This document shows positions 38,091 to 46,713 of a stretch of 64,000 nt of DNA, piece by piece. The position numbers and the translations under genes were made by a program. Origin of the DNA: Taishania sp. (GTDB lineage Bacteria > Bacteroidota > Bacteroidia > Flavobacteriales_D > Crocinitomicaceae); the NCBI GenBank assembly GCA_030150045.1, contig JASLGM010000020.1:83820-147819 (forward strand), given 5' to 3'. The notes beneath the pieces are model-generated. The model had not been told where the DNA came from. It saw only the letters and a program-made list of their open reading frames with translations, and did not search any database. Position 1 is the first letter of the stretch, and each line of letters begins with the position of its first letter.

Positions 38091-38612
38091 TTATGCTCTT
38101 TCTTCAAGAGTCTTAAGGATACCAGCAATTTTGTGGCCAGCACCAGAAAGTCCAGAAACAACGTTCTTCGCAGGACTTTGAAGTAATCCAATGATATCTC
38201 CAATAAGTTCTTCTTTAGACTTGATAGCCACAAGCGCCTCTAATTGGTTATCTCCAATGAAAACTGCCTCTTCAATGTAAGCACCTTTCAAAAGTGGTTT
38301 GCTATTCTTTTTACGGAACTCTTGAATCAATTTAGCAGGAGCATTTCCTACTTCAGAGAACAAGATAGAAGTAGAACCAGCTAATACAGATGCAAGATCT
38401 TCATAGTTTTTCCCTTCAACTTTTTCCATAGCCTTAGCCAATAACGTATTTTTAACTACACGCATTTGGATATTGGTTTGGAAACATCTTCTTCTCAACT
38501 GATTGATTACTTCAACAGTCAAGTCCGCTGTATCTGCTAAATAGAAGATGTTAGCATTTTGCAATTGCACTACTAACTCATCTATATATCTTGCTTTTTC
38601 TTCTCTATTCAT
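38091..38612 (-). CDS. rplJ: 50S ribosomal protein L10
   Basis: This 173-residue protein is the base of the ribosomal stalk and holds L7/L12 dimers through its C-terminal helix. Visible blocks are NREEKARYIDELVVQLQNA, LRRRCFQTNIQMRVVKNTLLAKA and a helix near PAKNVVSGLSGAGHKIAGIL. It follows rplA by 11 bases. In many bacteria L10 represses its own mRNA; the short leader here gives no clear structure to support this. Confidence 0.96.
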   Translation of the reverse strand: MNREEKARYIDELVVQLQNANIFYLADTADLTVEVINQLRRRCFQTNIQMRVVKNTLLAKAMEKVEGKNYEDLASVLAGSTSILFSEVGNAPAKLIQEFRKKNSKPLLKGAYIEEAVFIGDNQLEALVAIKSKEELIGDIIGLLQSPAKNVVSGLSGAGHKIAGILKTLEERA

Positions 38613-38623
38613 ACAAATAAATA

Positions 38624-39319
38624 TTAAGCAACAACAGACTTGGCATCAACTTGAACAGATGGGCTCATTGTAGCGCTCAAATAGATCGATTTGATGTAAG
38701 TCCCTTTTGCAGCAGACGGTTTCATTTTAACTAGGGTTTGAATCAACTCATTAACATTTTCTTGAATCATATTCGCTTGGAAACTAGCACGACCAATTCC
38801 CGCATGAATATTACCATATTTGTCAACTTTAAAATCGATTTTTCCCGCTTTTACTTCTTCTACAGCTTTTGCAACGTCCATTGTTACAGTACCTGTTTTA
38901 GGGTTTGGCATTAATCCTCTTGGACCTAAAATACGTCCTAAAGCACCAACTTTCCCCATAACTGCAGGCATAGTAATAATTACATCAACATCAGTCCATC
39001 CACCTTTGATTTTTTCGATAAAATCGTCCAATCCTACGTGGTCAGCACCAGCTGCTTTAGCTTCAGCTTCTTTGTCAGGTGTACACAAAACCAAAACGCG
39101 AACATCTTTACCTGTACCATGAGGTAAGGCAACAGTCCCACGAACCATTTGATTTGCTTTACGTGGATCTACTCCTAAACGAATAGAAACATCAACAGAT
39201 GCATCAAATTTCGTTGTAGAAATATCCTTAACCAAAGTACTAGCTTCTGCTAAGGAGTAGGTCTTTTCTAAATCAAATTTAGCTAAGATCTCTTTTCTTT
39301 TCTTAGATACTCTTCCCAT
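38624..39319 (-). CDS. rplA: 50S ribosomal protein L1
   Basis: This 231-residue protein binds 23S rRNA at the L1 stalk and helps release deacylated tRNA. It has the expected blocks [40 protein letters not shown] and [17 protein letters not shown]. It follows rplK by eight bases in the usual rplK-rplA order. Length is typical (about 230). Confidence 0.97.
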   Translation of the reverse strand: MGRVSKKRKEILAKFDLEKTYSLAEASTLVKDISTTKFDASVDVSIRLGVDPRKANQMVRGTVALPHGTGKDVRVLVLCTPDKEAEAKAAGADHVGLDDFIEKIKGGWTDVDVIITMPAVMGKVGALGRILGPRGLMPNPKTGTVTMDVAKAVEEVKAGKIDFKVDKYGNIHAGIGRASFQANMIQENVNELIQTLVKMKPSAAKGTYIKSIYLSATMSPSVQVDAKSVVA

Positions 39320-39327
39320 AACAAAAA

Positions 39328-39777
39328 CTACTTTTTAGCTTCAGGCGCTTCACCACCTTTTACAGTTACACCCATACTTCTAGCTGTTCCAGCTACCATT
39401 GTCATTGCTGAATCAACGGAGAAACAGTTCAAATCCGGAAGTTTGTCTTCAGCAATAGCACGCACTTGGTCCCAAGTAATTGATCCGATTTTAGAGCGGT
39501 TAGGCTCACCAGATCCTTTCTTGAAGTTTCCAACTGTCATGATTTGCGAAGCTGCCGGAGCTGTTTTCAATACAAAATCAAAAGATTTATCACTATAAAC
39601 AGTGATAACTACAGGAACTACTTTTCCGGCCTTATCCTGAGTTCTAGCATTAAACTGCTTACAAAACTCCATGATATTAACTCCTTTAGAACCTAATGCA
39701 GGTCCTACAGGAGGAGCAGGATTGGCAGCACCACCTTTGATTTGCAATTTAATCAAGCCTGATACTTCTTTTGCCAT
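39328..39777 (-). CDS. rplK: 50S ribosomal protein L11
   Basis: This 149-residue protein binds the GTPase-associated region of 23S rRNA. It shows the proline-rich N-terminal block [19 protein letters not shown], the [15 protein letters not shown] region and the C-terminal rRNA-binding [18 protein letters not shown] with GTARSMG. It follows nusG by 79 bases and heads the rplKAJL group. Confidence 0.97.
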   Translation of the reverse strand: MAKEVSGLIKLQIKGGAANPAPPVGPALGSKGVNIMEFCKQFNARTQDKAGKVVPVVITVYSDKSFDFVLKTAPAASQIMTVGNFKKGSGEPNRSKIGSITWDQVRAIAEDKLPDLNCFSVDSAMTMVAGTARSMGVTVKGGEAPEAKK

Positions 39778-39856
39778 TTTACTTAAATTGTGTAGTCAAA
39801 CATAACTCACGCGGGAAGCTTTATTCGCGATTGTTACTCCTACGGTTAATATATTC

Positions 39857-40408
39857 TTAAATATCTTTTTCCACTTGCATATAGTTAAGTTCCAATAGAT
39901 TTTTACGTCCAAAGATCTTAACCATTACTTTAAGTTTCTTTTTCTCTTCGTTGATTTCTTCAATAGTACCTGAGAAATTATTAAATGGTCCGTCAATAAC
40001 TTTAACAGACTCACCAATAACATAAGGAATTTTCATCTCCTCTTCCGTTTCTGAAAGTTCATCTACTTTACCTAGAATACGATTCACTTCAGAAATGCGC
40101 ATAGGTACTGGATCACCTCCTTTTTCGGTCCCTAAGAAACCGATAACGTTAGGAATACTTTTGATTACGTGAGGAACCTCACCAATTAGAGCAGCCTCTA
40201 TTAAAACATATCCTGGTAGATACGCTTTTTCTTTGCTGATTTTTTTTCCATTACGTAGTTGAAAGACTTTTTCAGTTGGAATCAACACTTGACTAATGAA
40301 ATCATCTAATTTTAAACGAGAGATTTCTAAATCAAGGTATTCCTTCACTTTTCTTTCTTTACCACTTACTGCACGTACAACGTACCATCTTTTCTTGATA
40401 TCTCCCAT
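39857..40408 (-). CDS. nusG: Transcription elongation factor NusG
   Basis: This 183-residue protein binds RNA polymerase through its NGN domain (KRWYVVRAVSGKERKVKEYL; PGYVLIEA) and carries a C-terminal KOW domain (GESVKVIDGPFNNFSGTIEEI, about residues 125-180). The frame is open 56 codons further up, but that part reads through secE in another frame; ATG at 40406-40408 gives the standard length. It starts eight bases after the secE stop codon. Confidence 0.95.
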   Translation of the reverse strand: MGDIKKRWYVVRAVSGKERKVKEYLDLEISRLKLDDFISQVLIPTEKVFQLRNGKKISKEKAYLPGYVLIEAALIGEVPHVIKSIPNVIGFLGTEKGGDPVPMRISEVNRILGKVDELSETEEEMKIPYVIGESVKVIDGPFNNFSGTIEEINEEKKKLKVMVKIFGRKNLLELNYMQVEKDI

Positions 40409-40416
40409 TATAATTA

Positions 40417-40635
40417 TTATATATTGTAAATAAATCCAAGCAAACCTTTCCAGAAACCTGTAGAACTTGCTGATATACCTACAAAGAAGTCGATAACAAA
40501 GATGATTAATGCAATAATAATAGAGGCAATTACAACGACAATAGAGTTGCTCTGCAACTCTTTCCATGTTGGCCACGTTACGTTGTGAACCATTTCGTTA
40601 ATCGTTTCGTTGATATAGTTTTTAACCTTTGACAC
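40417..40635 (-). CDS. secE: Preprotein translocase subunit SecE
   Basis: This 72-residue single-pass membrane protein completes the SecYEG channel. The conserved amphipathic helix reads ETINEMVHNVTWPTWKELQ, and the membrane segment is SIVVVIASIIIALIIFVIDFFVG. No ATG is available in a useful position: the frame continues upstream only into the tRNA-Trp gene, and GTG at 40633-40635 (VSKVKNYINE) gives the correct length. The gene begins 22 bases after the tRNA, so the tRNA and secE share one precursor transcript. Confidence 0.92.
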   Translation of the reverse strand: MSKVKNYINETINEMVHNVTWPTWKELQSNSIVVVIASIIIALIIFVIDFFVGISASSTGFWKGLLGFIYNI

Positions 40636-40657
40636 TATATTTCTTTTTAAAAAGTTG

Positions 40658-40730
40658 CACGGGCTGTAGGATTCGAACCCACGACCAATGGTTTTGGAAA
40701 CCACTACTCTACCAGCTGAGCTAAGCCCGT
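40658..40730 (-). tRNA. tRNA-Trp (anticodon CCA)
   Basis: On the minus strand ACGGGCT pairs with AGCCCGT to form the acceptor stem. The D arm has AGCTCAGCTGGTAGAG, the anticodon stem GTGGT/ACCAT holds the loop TTCCAAA, and GGTTCGAATCC is in the T arm. The discriminator is G. It lies between tuf and secE. Confidence 0.96.
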
Positions 40731-40734
40731 GTGT

Positions 40735-40761
40735 AAAGAGGGAGGTTTAACTCCCTCTTTT
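40735..40761 (-). terminator. Hairpin after tuf
   Basis: On the minus strand AAAGAGGGAG pairs with CTCCCTCTTT around a short loop, 18 bases past the tuf stop codon and just before tRNA-Trp. The T run is only three long, so it may end part of the transcripts or serve as a processing site between tuf and the tRNA. Confidence 0.65.
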
Positions 40762-40779
40762 ATTTATTTCATCTATTGA

Positions 40780-41967
40780 TTACTCAACGATTTCAGTTAC
40801 CTGTCCAGCACCTACTGTTCTACCACCCTCACGGATTGCGAAACGTAGACCTCTGTCCATCGCTACAGGAACGATTAAGTTAACTTGAATAGATACGTTA
40901 TCTCCTGGCATTACCATTTCACGTCCGTCTGTTAAGATGATCTCACCTGTAACGTCTGTTGTACGGAAATAGAACTGAGGACGGTATCTGTTATGGAATG
41001 GAGTGTGACGTCCACCTTCTTCTTTTTTCAATACGTAAATCTCAGCTTTAAACGTTTTGTGTGGTTTAGTTGAACCTGGTTTACAGATAACCATTCCACG
41101 ACGGATTTGCGTTTTATCGATACCACGTAATAATAAACCTACGTTATCTCCAGCTTCTCCACGATCCAAAATCTTACGGAACATCTCAACTCCAGTAACA
41201 GTAGACGTTAACTTCTCGTCACCCATTCCTAAAATTTCAACACCTTCTCCTGAGTTAATAACCCCTGTTTCGATACGACCTGTAGCTACAGTTCCACGTC
41301 CAGTGATTGTAAACACGTCCTCAACTGGCATCAAGAAAGGTTTTTCAACATCACGAGGAGGTAATTCGATCCAGCTATCAACGGCATCCATCAATGCGTT
41401 AACTGTGTTAACCCATTTTTCTTCACCATTCAAAGCTCCTAAAGCAGATCCTTGGATAACTGGTGTGTTATCTCCATCATAATCATAGAAAGACAACAAT
41501 TCACGAAGCTCCATTTCAACAAGTTCTAACAACTCTTCGTCATCAACCATGTCTACTTTGTTCATAAATACAACCATTCTAGGAACACCTACTTGACGAC
41601 CTAAAAGGATGTGCTCACGTGTTTGTGGCATCGGCCCGTCTGTCGCAGCACATACCAAGATAGCTCCATCCATCTGTGCAGCACCTGTTACCATGTTCTT
41701 AACATAATCGGCGTGACCTGGACAGTCTACGTGTGCGTAGTGACGGTTTTTCGTTTGGTATTCAATGTGTGATGTATTGATTGTAATACCACGCTCTTTC
41801 TCTTCAGGAGCATTGTCGATTGTAGAGAAATCACGAGTTTCGGCCAAACCTTGACTTGCCAATACGCTTGAAATAGCTGCAGTCAATGTAGTCTTACCGT
41901 GGTCAACGTGACCAATTGTCCCAATATTTACGTGTGGTTTGGAACGGTCAAAATTTTCCTTTGCCAT
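40780..41967 (-). CDS. tuf: Elongation factor Tu
   Basis: This 395-residue GTPase brings aminoacyl-tRNA to the ribosome. G1 is GHVDHGKT (19-26), the switch region has [10 protein letters not shown]3 is DCPGH and G4 is NKVD. Domain III ends with [26 protein letters not shown]. It lies about 100 bases behind four tRNA genes, all under the promoter at 42520-42549, the usual arrangement in which tuf shares a transcript with tRNA-Thr/Tyr/Gly/Thr. Confidence 0.98.
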   Translation of the reverse strand: MAKENFDRSKPHVNIGTIGHVDHGKTTLTAAISSVLASQGLAETRDFSTIDNAPEEKERGITINTSHIEYQTKNRHYAHVDCPGHADYVKNMVTGAAQMDGAILVCAATDGPMPQTREHILLGRQVGVPRMVVFMNKVDMVDDEELLELVEMELRELLSFYDYDGDNTPVIQGSALGALNGEEKWVNTVNALMDAVDSWIELPPRDVEKPFLMPVEDVFTITGRGTVATGRIETGVINSGEGVEILGMGDEKLTSTVTGVEMFRKILDRGEAGDNVGLLLRGIDKTQIRRGMVICKPGSTKPHKTFKAEIYVLKKEEGGRHTPFHNRYRPQFYFRTTDVTGEIILTDGREMVMPGDNVSIQVNLIVPVAMDRGLRFAIREGGRTVGAGQVTEIVE

Positions 41968-42018
41968 TGTTTTACTTGTTACTTAGTTAATAAAAAACAA
42001 AATCTTTAATATACAAAA

Positions 42019-42045
42019 TTTCACTCATAACCCTCATGAGTGAAA
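42019..42045 (-). other. 10-bp hairpin between tRNA-Thr(GGT) and tuf
   Basis: TTTCACTCAT pairs perfectly with ATGAGTGAAA around seven bases. It lies 24 bases beyond the 3' end of the tRNA and is followed by TTTTG on the minus strand. It could separate tRNA processing from the tuf message or act as a weak terminator. Confidence 0.5.
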
Positions 42046-42068
42046 CATCAAACTCTAATCCTATTCAG

Positions 42069-42140
42069 AGCCAATGACGAGATTTGAACTCGTGACCTCT
42101 TCCTTACCAAGGAAGCACTCTACCCCTGAGCTACACCGGC
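42069..42140 (-). tRNA. tRNA-Thr (anticodon GGT)
   Basis: On the minus strand GCCGGTG and CATTGGC form the acceptor stem with G-T pairs. The anticodon loop lies in CTTCCTTGGTAAGGAAG, and the T arm has GAGTTCAAATCTC. The discriminator is T. It is the last tRNA before tuf. Confidence 0.94.
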
Positions 42141-42168
42141 TAAAGTAAAAATTATTGAATTTTGATTG

Positions 42169-42241
42169 AGCGGGAGACGAGATTCGAACTCGCGACCCTC
42201 AGCTTGGAAGGCTGACGCTCTACCAACTGAGCTACTCCCGC
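42169..42241 (-). tRNA. tRNA-Gly (anticodon TCC)
   Basis: On the minus strand GCGGGAG pairs with CTCCCGC. The anticodon arm is TCAGC-CTTCCAA-GCTGA, and the T arm is GCGAGTTCGAATCTCGT. All arms are complete; the discriminator is T. Confidence 0.96.
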
Positions 42242-42265
42242 TTATTTATTGCATTGTGTTAATTG

Positions 42266-42347
42266 TGGGGAGAGCAGGATTCGAACCTGCGAAGGTGAAA
42301 CCAACGGATTTACAGTCCGTCCTCGTTGGCCGCTTGAGTATCTCCCC
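42266..42347 (-). tRNA. tRNA-Tyr (anticodon GTA)
   Basis: On the minus strand GGGGAGA pairs with TCTCCCC, discriminator A. The anticodon arm is ACGGA-CTGTAAA-TCCGT, a long variable arm (class II, TGGTTTCACCTTC) follows, and the T arm has GCAGGTTCGAATCCTGC. The 82-base length fits tRNA-Tyr. Confidence 0.95.
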
Positions 42348-42365
42348 AACTTAATAATATTTTTG

Positions 42366-42439
42366 AGCCGATAGAGGGACTCGAACCCACGACCTGCTGA
42401 TTACAAATCAGCTGCTCTAGCCAGCTGAGCTACATCGGC
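42366..42439 (-). tRNA. tRNA-Thr (anticodon TGT)
   Basis: On the minus strand GCCGATG and TATCGGC form the acceptor stem. The anticodon arm is CTGAT-TTGTAAT-CAGCA, and the T arm has GTGGGTTCGAGTCCC. It is the first gene of the tRNA-tuf transcript. Confidence 0.95.
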
Positions 42440-42519
42440 TTAATATTTTTTTTATTGTTGGTACAATATGTTTTCAATAATTTAAAGAACTTTCGTTGTG
42501 TTGTTCCCGTTTGGGATTG

Positions 42520-42549
42520 CAAAGATACACAACAATTCTATTCCTGCAA
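42520..42549 (-). promoter_or_regulatory. Promoter of the tRNA-Thr-Tyr-Gly-Thr-tuf transcript
   Basis: The minus strand carries TTG (42547-42549), exactly 19 bases, then TATCTTTG (42520-42527), a full match to the Bacteroidota consensus. The bases GCAATCCC right after the -7 element are also seen at the rpsU promoter. Confidence 0.85.
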
Positions 42550-42604
42550 TACCTTTTTCATTTTTTTTTCATTTTTTTTCATTTTTTATTTCTCCTTCAA
42601 TAAC

Positions 42605-42638
42605 AAACAAAGGCACGTTATAATACGTGCCTTTGTTT
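42605..42638 (-). terminator. 14-bp hairpin after hpf
   Basis: AAACAAAGGCACGT pairs with ACGTGCCTTTGTTT around six bases. It lies 21 bases past the hpf stop codon. A long T run is lacking, but the stem is the longest in the window, so it probably ends the xerC-hpf transcript. Confidence 0.7.
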
Positions 42639-42659
42639 ATATATTTCATTCTTAATAAT

Positions 42660-42956
42660 TTATGATGTCATTTTACCTTTATGCTTGTCCACTTGTCTTT
42701 TTAATGCATCTACAGCTAAATCTGTAGCTTCTTCGAAAGTTTTACATTGTTTCTTTGCGAACAGCTCTTTTCCAGGGATAAAAATCCTAACTTCAGCCAC
42801 CTTATTTTCCTTTTCTTGATCCTTGTCAACTTTCAAAAACACTTCTCCCGAAATGATATTATCAAAGAAAAGATTTAACTTATCCACTTTCTCACTAACA
42901 AAAGTGATCAACTTCTTGTCTGCTGTAAAATTTACAGGATTAACTTTCACCTCCAT
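42660..42956 (-). CDS. hpf: Ribosome hibernation-promoting factor, short type
   Basis: This 98-residue protein matches the HPF/RaiA family, which binds the 30S subunit and stalls ribosomes in stationary phase. The pattern MEVKVNPVNFTADKKLITFV and KVDKLNLFFDNIISGEVFLKV is clear, with the C-terminal helix FEEATDLAVDALKRQVDKHKGK. It is the short type without the C-terminal dimerisation domain. Its start overlaps the end of xerC by 17 bases, so the two are translated together. Confidence 0.9.
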   Translation of the reverse strand: MEVKVNPVNFTADKKLITFVSEKVDKLNLFFDNIISGEVFLKVDKDQEKENKVAEVRIFIPGKELFAKKQCKTFEEATDLAVDALKRQVDKHKGKMTS

Positions 42957-43836
42957 AATTACTTTTCTTTTTAACGCCCCTAGGATGGGCTTGTGAATAA
43001 ATTGAGTTTAATTTCGCAAATGAATTATGTGTATACACCTGTGTGGCTGCCAAACTTGTGTGTCCAAGTAATTCTTTAATTACTTCTAATCCCGCCCCAT
43101 TATTTAACATGTGCGTAGCAAAAGTATGGCGTAACACGTGCGGACTATTCTTTTTCACATTTGCTACAACAGAAAGATAAGCATTAATTTTTCTATAGAC
43201 AAATTTAGGATACAATTTTTTACCACTATCCGTCAATAAAAGACTAGGATTTTCCCTAAAAATTAATGGCAAGGATGCTCTATAATCAATTATAGAAGCG
43301 TATAACAGAGGGCTTATAGGTATTAAGCGCTCTTTATTTCCTTTACCAATTACTTTTATCTTTGAATCGTCAACATCAACAACTTTAAGTTCTACAAGCT
43401 CTGAAAGCCTAATACCTGTTTGATAAAACAATTCAACTAAAAGAGCATCTCTAACCGGGAAGTCTACCGAAGTGACCTCCCTTCTTTTCAGGTCATCTAC
43501 AAAAGCGGGGAGTCTTTTTTCAACTTTGGGACCTTGAACCATTTTAGCTGGGTTATTAGCAAGAACCCCATTTCTTTGCAGAAGTTTAAAATAGGTTCTT
43601 AGACTTGCTAATTTACGATTGATCGTACGTCCACCACTCCCTTTCTCAACATTATTAACAACCCAAGATCTGATAGTTTTGTTCGTAATCTCATTCATTC
43701 CTTTAACATCCTCGATAGGAGAGAACTCAAAGAACTGCTCAACATCTTTAATATAAGCAATAATCGTATGATCCGAGTAACGTTTCTCAACACTCAGATA
43801 ACTAAAAAAAACATCATAAAACAAAAAAGGAGTCAT
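42940..43836 (-). CDS. xerC: Tyrosine recombinase XerC
   Basis: This 298-residue recombinase resolves chromosome dimers at dif. All catalytic residues can be seen: R143 (GIRLSELVEL), K165 (IGKGNKER), H233 and R236 (HVLRHTFATH), H259 (LGHTS) and Y268 (QVYTH). The N-terminal SAM-like domain covers about residues 1-95. The ATG at 43834-43836 lies inside the rpsU terminator hairpin, with GGAG of the left arm seven bases upstream as ribosome binding site. Transcripts must therefore read through that hairpin. Confidence 0.93.
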   Translation of the reverse strand: MTPFLFYDVFFSYLSVEKRYSDHTIIAYIKDVEQFFEFSPIEDVKGMNEITNKTIRSWVVNNVEKGSGGRTINRKLASLRTYFKLLQRNGVLANNPAKMVQGPKVEKRLPAFVDDLKRREVTSVDFPVRDALLVELFYQTGIRLSELVELKVVDVDDSKIKVIGKGNKERLIPISPLLYASIIDYRASLPLIFRENPSLLLTDSGKKLYPKFVYRKINAYLSVVANVKKNSPHVLRHTFATHMLNNGAGLEVIKELLGHTSLAATQVYTHNSFAKLNSIYSQAHPRGVKKKSNYGGES

Positions 43837-43849
43837 ATAGACTCCTTTT
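43825..43849 (-). terminator. Terminator of rpsU that contains the xerC start
   Basis: On the minus strand AAAAGGAGTC pairs perfectly with GACTCCTTTT around TATAT, followed by more T. The loop and right arm hold the xerC ATG, and the left arm holds the GGAG ribosome binding site. It lies 24 bases past the rpsU stop codon. Confidence 0.85.
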
Positions 43850-43872
43850 ACGTTTCTTTAAAGAAAAAGTTA

Positions 43873-44064
43873 CTACATTTCTGCAGCTCTCATTTGCTCA
43901 CGGTAAACCGCTTTGATCATGTTTTGACGATTAATCACAGACGGTTTAATAAACTCTTTGCGCGCGCGCAATTGTTTCATAACATTTGTTTTATCGTACT
44001 TTTTCTTGTACTTCTTAAGCGCTCTTTCGATGTTCTCGCCTTCTTTTACTGGAATAATTAACAT
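43873..44064 (-). CDS. rpsU: 30S ribosomal protein S21
   Basis: This 63-residue basic protein is S21, which lies near the anti-Shine-Dalgarno region of 16S rRNA. The conserved start MLIIPVKEGENIERALKKYKKK and the helix VMKQLRARKEFIKPSV are present. It has its own promoter at 44098-44128 just past the acyl-CoA dehydrogenase gene, and its terminator overlaps the xerC start. Confidence 0.95.
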   Translation of the reverse strand: MLIIPVKEGENIERALKKYKKKYDKTNVMKQLRARKEFIKPSVINRQNMIKAVYREQMRAAEM

Positions 44065-44097
44065 ATCTTATTTATCTTAATTTCTTAATCGGGATTG

Positions 44098-44128
44098 CAA
44101 AAATAATATTTCTTTTTGAACAATCAAA
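44098..44128 (-). promoter_or_regulatory. Promoter of rpsU
   Basis: On the minus strand TTTG (44125-44128), 19 bases, then TATTTTTG (44098-44105) match the Bacteroidota pattern. The following GCAATCCCG is shared with the tRNA-tuf promoter. The TTTG begins three bases past the acyl-CoA dehydrogenase stop codon. Confidence 0.82.
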
Positions 44129-44131
44129 AGT

Positions 44132-45271
44132 TTATTTCAAAATATCTCTAGAAATAACAAGTTTCTGTATTTCAGAGGTCCCTTCACCAATTGTCATTAA
44201 CTTAGCATCTCTAAGGAACTTCTCTGCTGGATATTCTCTTGTATACCCGTATCCACCCATGATTTGAACAGCTTCATTCCCACATTTAACTGCTACTTCT
44301 GAAGAAAAATACTTAGCGAAAGCACCTTCTCTTGTCATTGGTAAATTATTATTTTTTCTATATGCTGCTTGGAAAGTTAACAATTCAGCGGCTTCGACTT
44401 CAGTTGCCATATCTGCTAACTTAAATCCGATAGCTTGGAAGTTTGCAATCGCTTGTCCGAATTGTTCTCTTTCTTTTGCATATTTAACAGATGCTTCATA
44501 TGCACCTCTTGCAATACCACATGACAAAGCGGCGATTGAGATACGTCCACCATCAAGAACTTTCATTGCTTGCACAAATCCCATTCCTACTTCTCCAATT
44601 ACATTTTCTTCGGGAACGCGAACGTTGTCAAAAATCAATTCTGCTGTCTCTGAGGCACGAACACCTAATTTATCCTTGATTTGTACTGCTGAGAACCCAG
44701 GCATTCCTTTTTCAATAATGAATGCAGTTATTCCTTTTGAATCTAATAACTCACCGGTTCTTACTAATACTACTGCTACATCTCCGGACAACCCGTGTGT
44801 AATCCAATTTTTGGCTCCATTAATAACCCACTCATTCCCTTCTTTGACCGCAGTGGTTTTCATTCTCATTGCATCAGACCCCGTATTTGGCTCCGTCAAT
44901 CCCCATGCCCCAATAAATTCACCAGAAGCTAACTTTGGTAAGAATTTTTTCTTTTGATCTTCTGTTCCATGATAGTATATATGCCCAGTGCACAATGAAT
45001 TATGTGCAGCAACACTTAATCCTAATCCTCCACACACTTTACCTAATTCAATAAGCGCGGTAACATATTCATCATAGGAAAAACCACTTCCTCCATATTC
45101 TTCAGGAATATAAATCCCTAATAATCCAAGCTCCCCTAATTTTTTCATAGTTTCAACGGGGAAAAACTCATCTGCATCCCATTGAGACATATAGGGTTTA
45201 ATTTCTTTTTCAGCAAAATCACGCACCATTTGCGTGATCATTTTTTGATTTTCATTCAATTCAAAATTCAT
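44132..45271 (-). CDS. Short-chain-type acyl-CoA dehydrogenase
   Basis: This 379-residue flavoprotein would oxidise acyl-CoA to trans-2-enoyl-CoA using FAD and pass electrons to ETF. Visible are LTEPNTGSDAMRMKTTA (FAD-binding), WITHG, RISIAALSCGIARGAYEASVKYAKER and MGGYGYTREYPAEKFLRDAKL. The catalytic base is E363 in GEGTSEIQ, as in short/medium-chain enzymes. Length (379) fits that group. The gene precedes the rpsU promoter and follows apt by 24 bases; chain length cannot be told exactly. Confidence 0.9.
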   Translation of the reverse strand: MNFELNENQKMITQMVRDFAEKEIKPYMSQWDADEFFPVETMKKLGELGLLGIYIPEEYGGSGFSYDEYVTALIELGKVCGGLGLSVAAHNSLCTGHIYYHGTEDQKKKFLPKLASGEFIGAWGLTEPNTGSDAMRMKTTAVKEGNEWVINGAKNWITHGLSGDVAVVLVRTGELLDSKGITAFIIEKGMPGFSAVQIKDKLGVRASETAELIFDNVRVPEENVIGEVGMGFVQAMKVLDGGRISIAALSCGIARGAYEASVKYAKEREQFGQAIANFQAIGFKLADMATEVEAAELLTFQAAYRKNNNLPMTREGAFAKYFSSEVAVKCGNEAVQIMGGYGYTREYPAEKFLRDAKLMTIGEGTSEIQKLVISRDILK

Positions 45272-45295
45272 AATCGGGGTACAGTTATAAAATAA

Positions 45296-45826
45296 TTAAT
45301 AGCTTACTAAATTAGTTATATTGTTTGAATAGCTTTTGATTCGATCTGTTCCATTTAAGAAATCTAATTGCACAAGAAAATTAAATCCTGCAACTTCAGC
45401 TCCGCATTTCTCTACAAGAACTGCAGCCGCTTCCGCACTACCTCCTGTGGCTAACAAATCATCATGAATAAGGATACGATCACCTTTTTTTACCGCATCA
45501 ATATGCATTTCTATACTAGCTGTTCCATACTCTAAAGCGTAATCATGTGCTATTTTATTGTATGGAAGCTTACCTTTTTTTCTAATTAAGATAAAAGGTA
45601 ATCCTAGTCGCATGGCTAAAGGGTATCCAAAAAGGAATCCTCTACTCTCAATTCCTGCTATTGCATCCAAATTTTGATCTTTATATTGCTCATATAAAAA
45701 ATCAACAATTTCGTTAGATAATTCTGGATTTAACATGATTGGTGTGATGTCTTTAAAGATAATTCCTTTTTGGGGGAAATCATGTACATCACGAATTACA
45801 TTTTTTATTTTGTCTTGTATGGTCAT
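45296..45826 (-). CDS. apt: Adenine phosphoribosyltransferase
   Basis: This 176-residue enzyme makes AMP from adenine and PRPP in purine salvage. The PRPP loop ILIHDDLLATGGSA is at 118-131, the adenine-side block IAGIESRGFLFG at 56-67, and PFILIRKKGKLP at 77-88. Length fits (170-180). Its ATG overlaps the TGA of the HhH gene (ATGA). Confidence 0.94.
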   Translation of the reverse strand: MTIQDKIKNVIRDVHDFPQKGIIFKDITPIMLNPELSNEIVDFLYEQYKDQNLDAIAGIESRGFLFGYPLAMRLGLPFILIRKKGKLPYNKIAHDYALEYGTASIEMHIDAVKKGDRILIHDDLLATGGSAEAAAVLVEKCGAEVAGFNFLVQLDFLNGTDRIKSYSNNITNLVSY

Positions 45827-46713
45827 GGTGACAACGTTAAATATGGTTGTATTTTTTGCAATAACTCCTTATCAATAAGATCCGATTTAAGAAGTTGGTC
45901 GAAATTAGAATATTTTTCCCACTTGACTCGCATCTTAACAATGGAATTTGCAACATTTTTAGAAATATATGGATGTTTAGCGAGTTCTTCTATTGTACAT
46001 GTATTTATATCTATTTTTTTGATTTTACTAGGATCAACTGTAAATGAGTTCATAATAGAAAGGTATTTAACACTGTCCATTTTATAAAGTTCTAACAACT
46101 GTGAAACAGAATAAAAACCTCCTAATTTTTGTCTATAAATTAATATATTTTTAGCATAGTATGGACCAATACCTTTGACCTCCAGTAGTCCTTCTTCTTC
46201 AGCAGTATTCAATTCAACAACTTTTGTTTTTTTATTGGTGTTATCTGCTGTGTATTTAGATTCATTCTTTTGCTGATATTTATTTGGTTTTACACCAAAT
46301 CTAATTGAATCGACAATAACGTTTTTAAATTCGTCAGAAATAACATATATTTTAGTTATATCTTCTTCTGAATAGATACCTCTTCTTTCAGCAAAATTAA
46401 ATACTACTTCTGCTTGTTTCTCTGATAGACCTAGATGCATCCACTCTTCTTTTGAATACAAGTTTGGATCGAAAATAGCAGGCGGTTTGCGATATTTACT
46501 TTTTTTAGCACTAACGTATTTCTTTATTTCTCGTTTACGATCTTCAGCACTACGTACATGTTCATCATAACTGTCTACTAAACGAAAAACTTCATTATCC
46601 ACTACAGGAATAAATAGATGTTTAATTCTTGGTATAAAGGCCGTAAATAAAAGAAAGAAGATAAGCACAAAGCTCCCTCTCTTTATTCTTTTAGAAATTA
46701 GTTCTGGTCTCAT
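45823..46713 (-). CDS. Membrane-anchored helix-hairpin-helix protein (ComEA-like)
   Basis: This 296-residue protein has one N-terminal membrane segment (about residues 12-30), a charged linker and three helix-hairpin-helix units: the first around LGLSEKQAEVVFNFAERRG, the second VELNTAEEEGLLEVKGIGPYYAKNI and the third DINTCTIEELAKHPYISKNVA. In ComEA such units bind DNA at the cell surface during uptake. A role in DNA uptake or simple DNA binding is inferred. It overlaps the SDR gene before it by 23 bases and apt after it by four. Confidence 0.75.
   Translation of the reverse strand: MRPELISKRIKRGSFVLIFFLLFTAFIPRIKHLFIPVVDNEVFRLVDSYDEHVRSAEDRKREIKKYVSAKKSKYRKPPAIFDPNLYSKEEWMHLGLSEKQAEVVFNFAERRGIYSEEDITKIYVISDEFKNVIVDSIRFGVKPNKYQQKNESKYTADNTNKKTKVVELNTAEEEGLLEVKGIGPYYAKNILIYRQKLGGFYSVSQLLELYKMDSVKYLSIMNSFTVDPSKIKKIDINTCTIEELAKHPYISKNVANSIVKMRVKWEKYSNFDQLLKSDLIDKELLQKIQPYLTLSP

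Noticed and set aside
40409..40576. N-terminal extension of NusG
   Set aside because: The extra 56 codons read through secE in another frame; the standard NusG start MGDIKKRWYVV is at 40408.
40636..40704. N-terminal extension of SecE
   Set aside because: These codons overlap the tRNA-Trp gene; the GTG at 40635 gives the normal SecE length.
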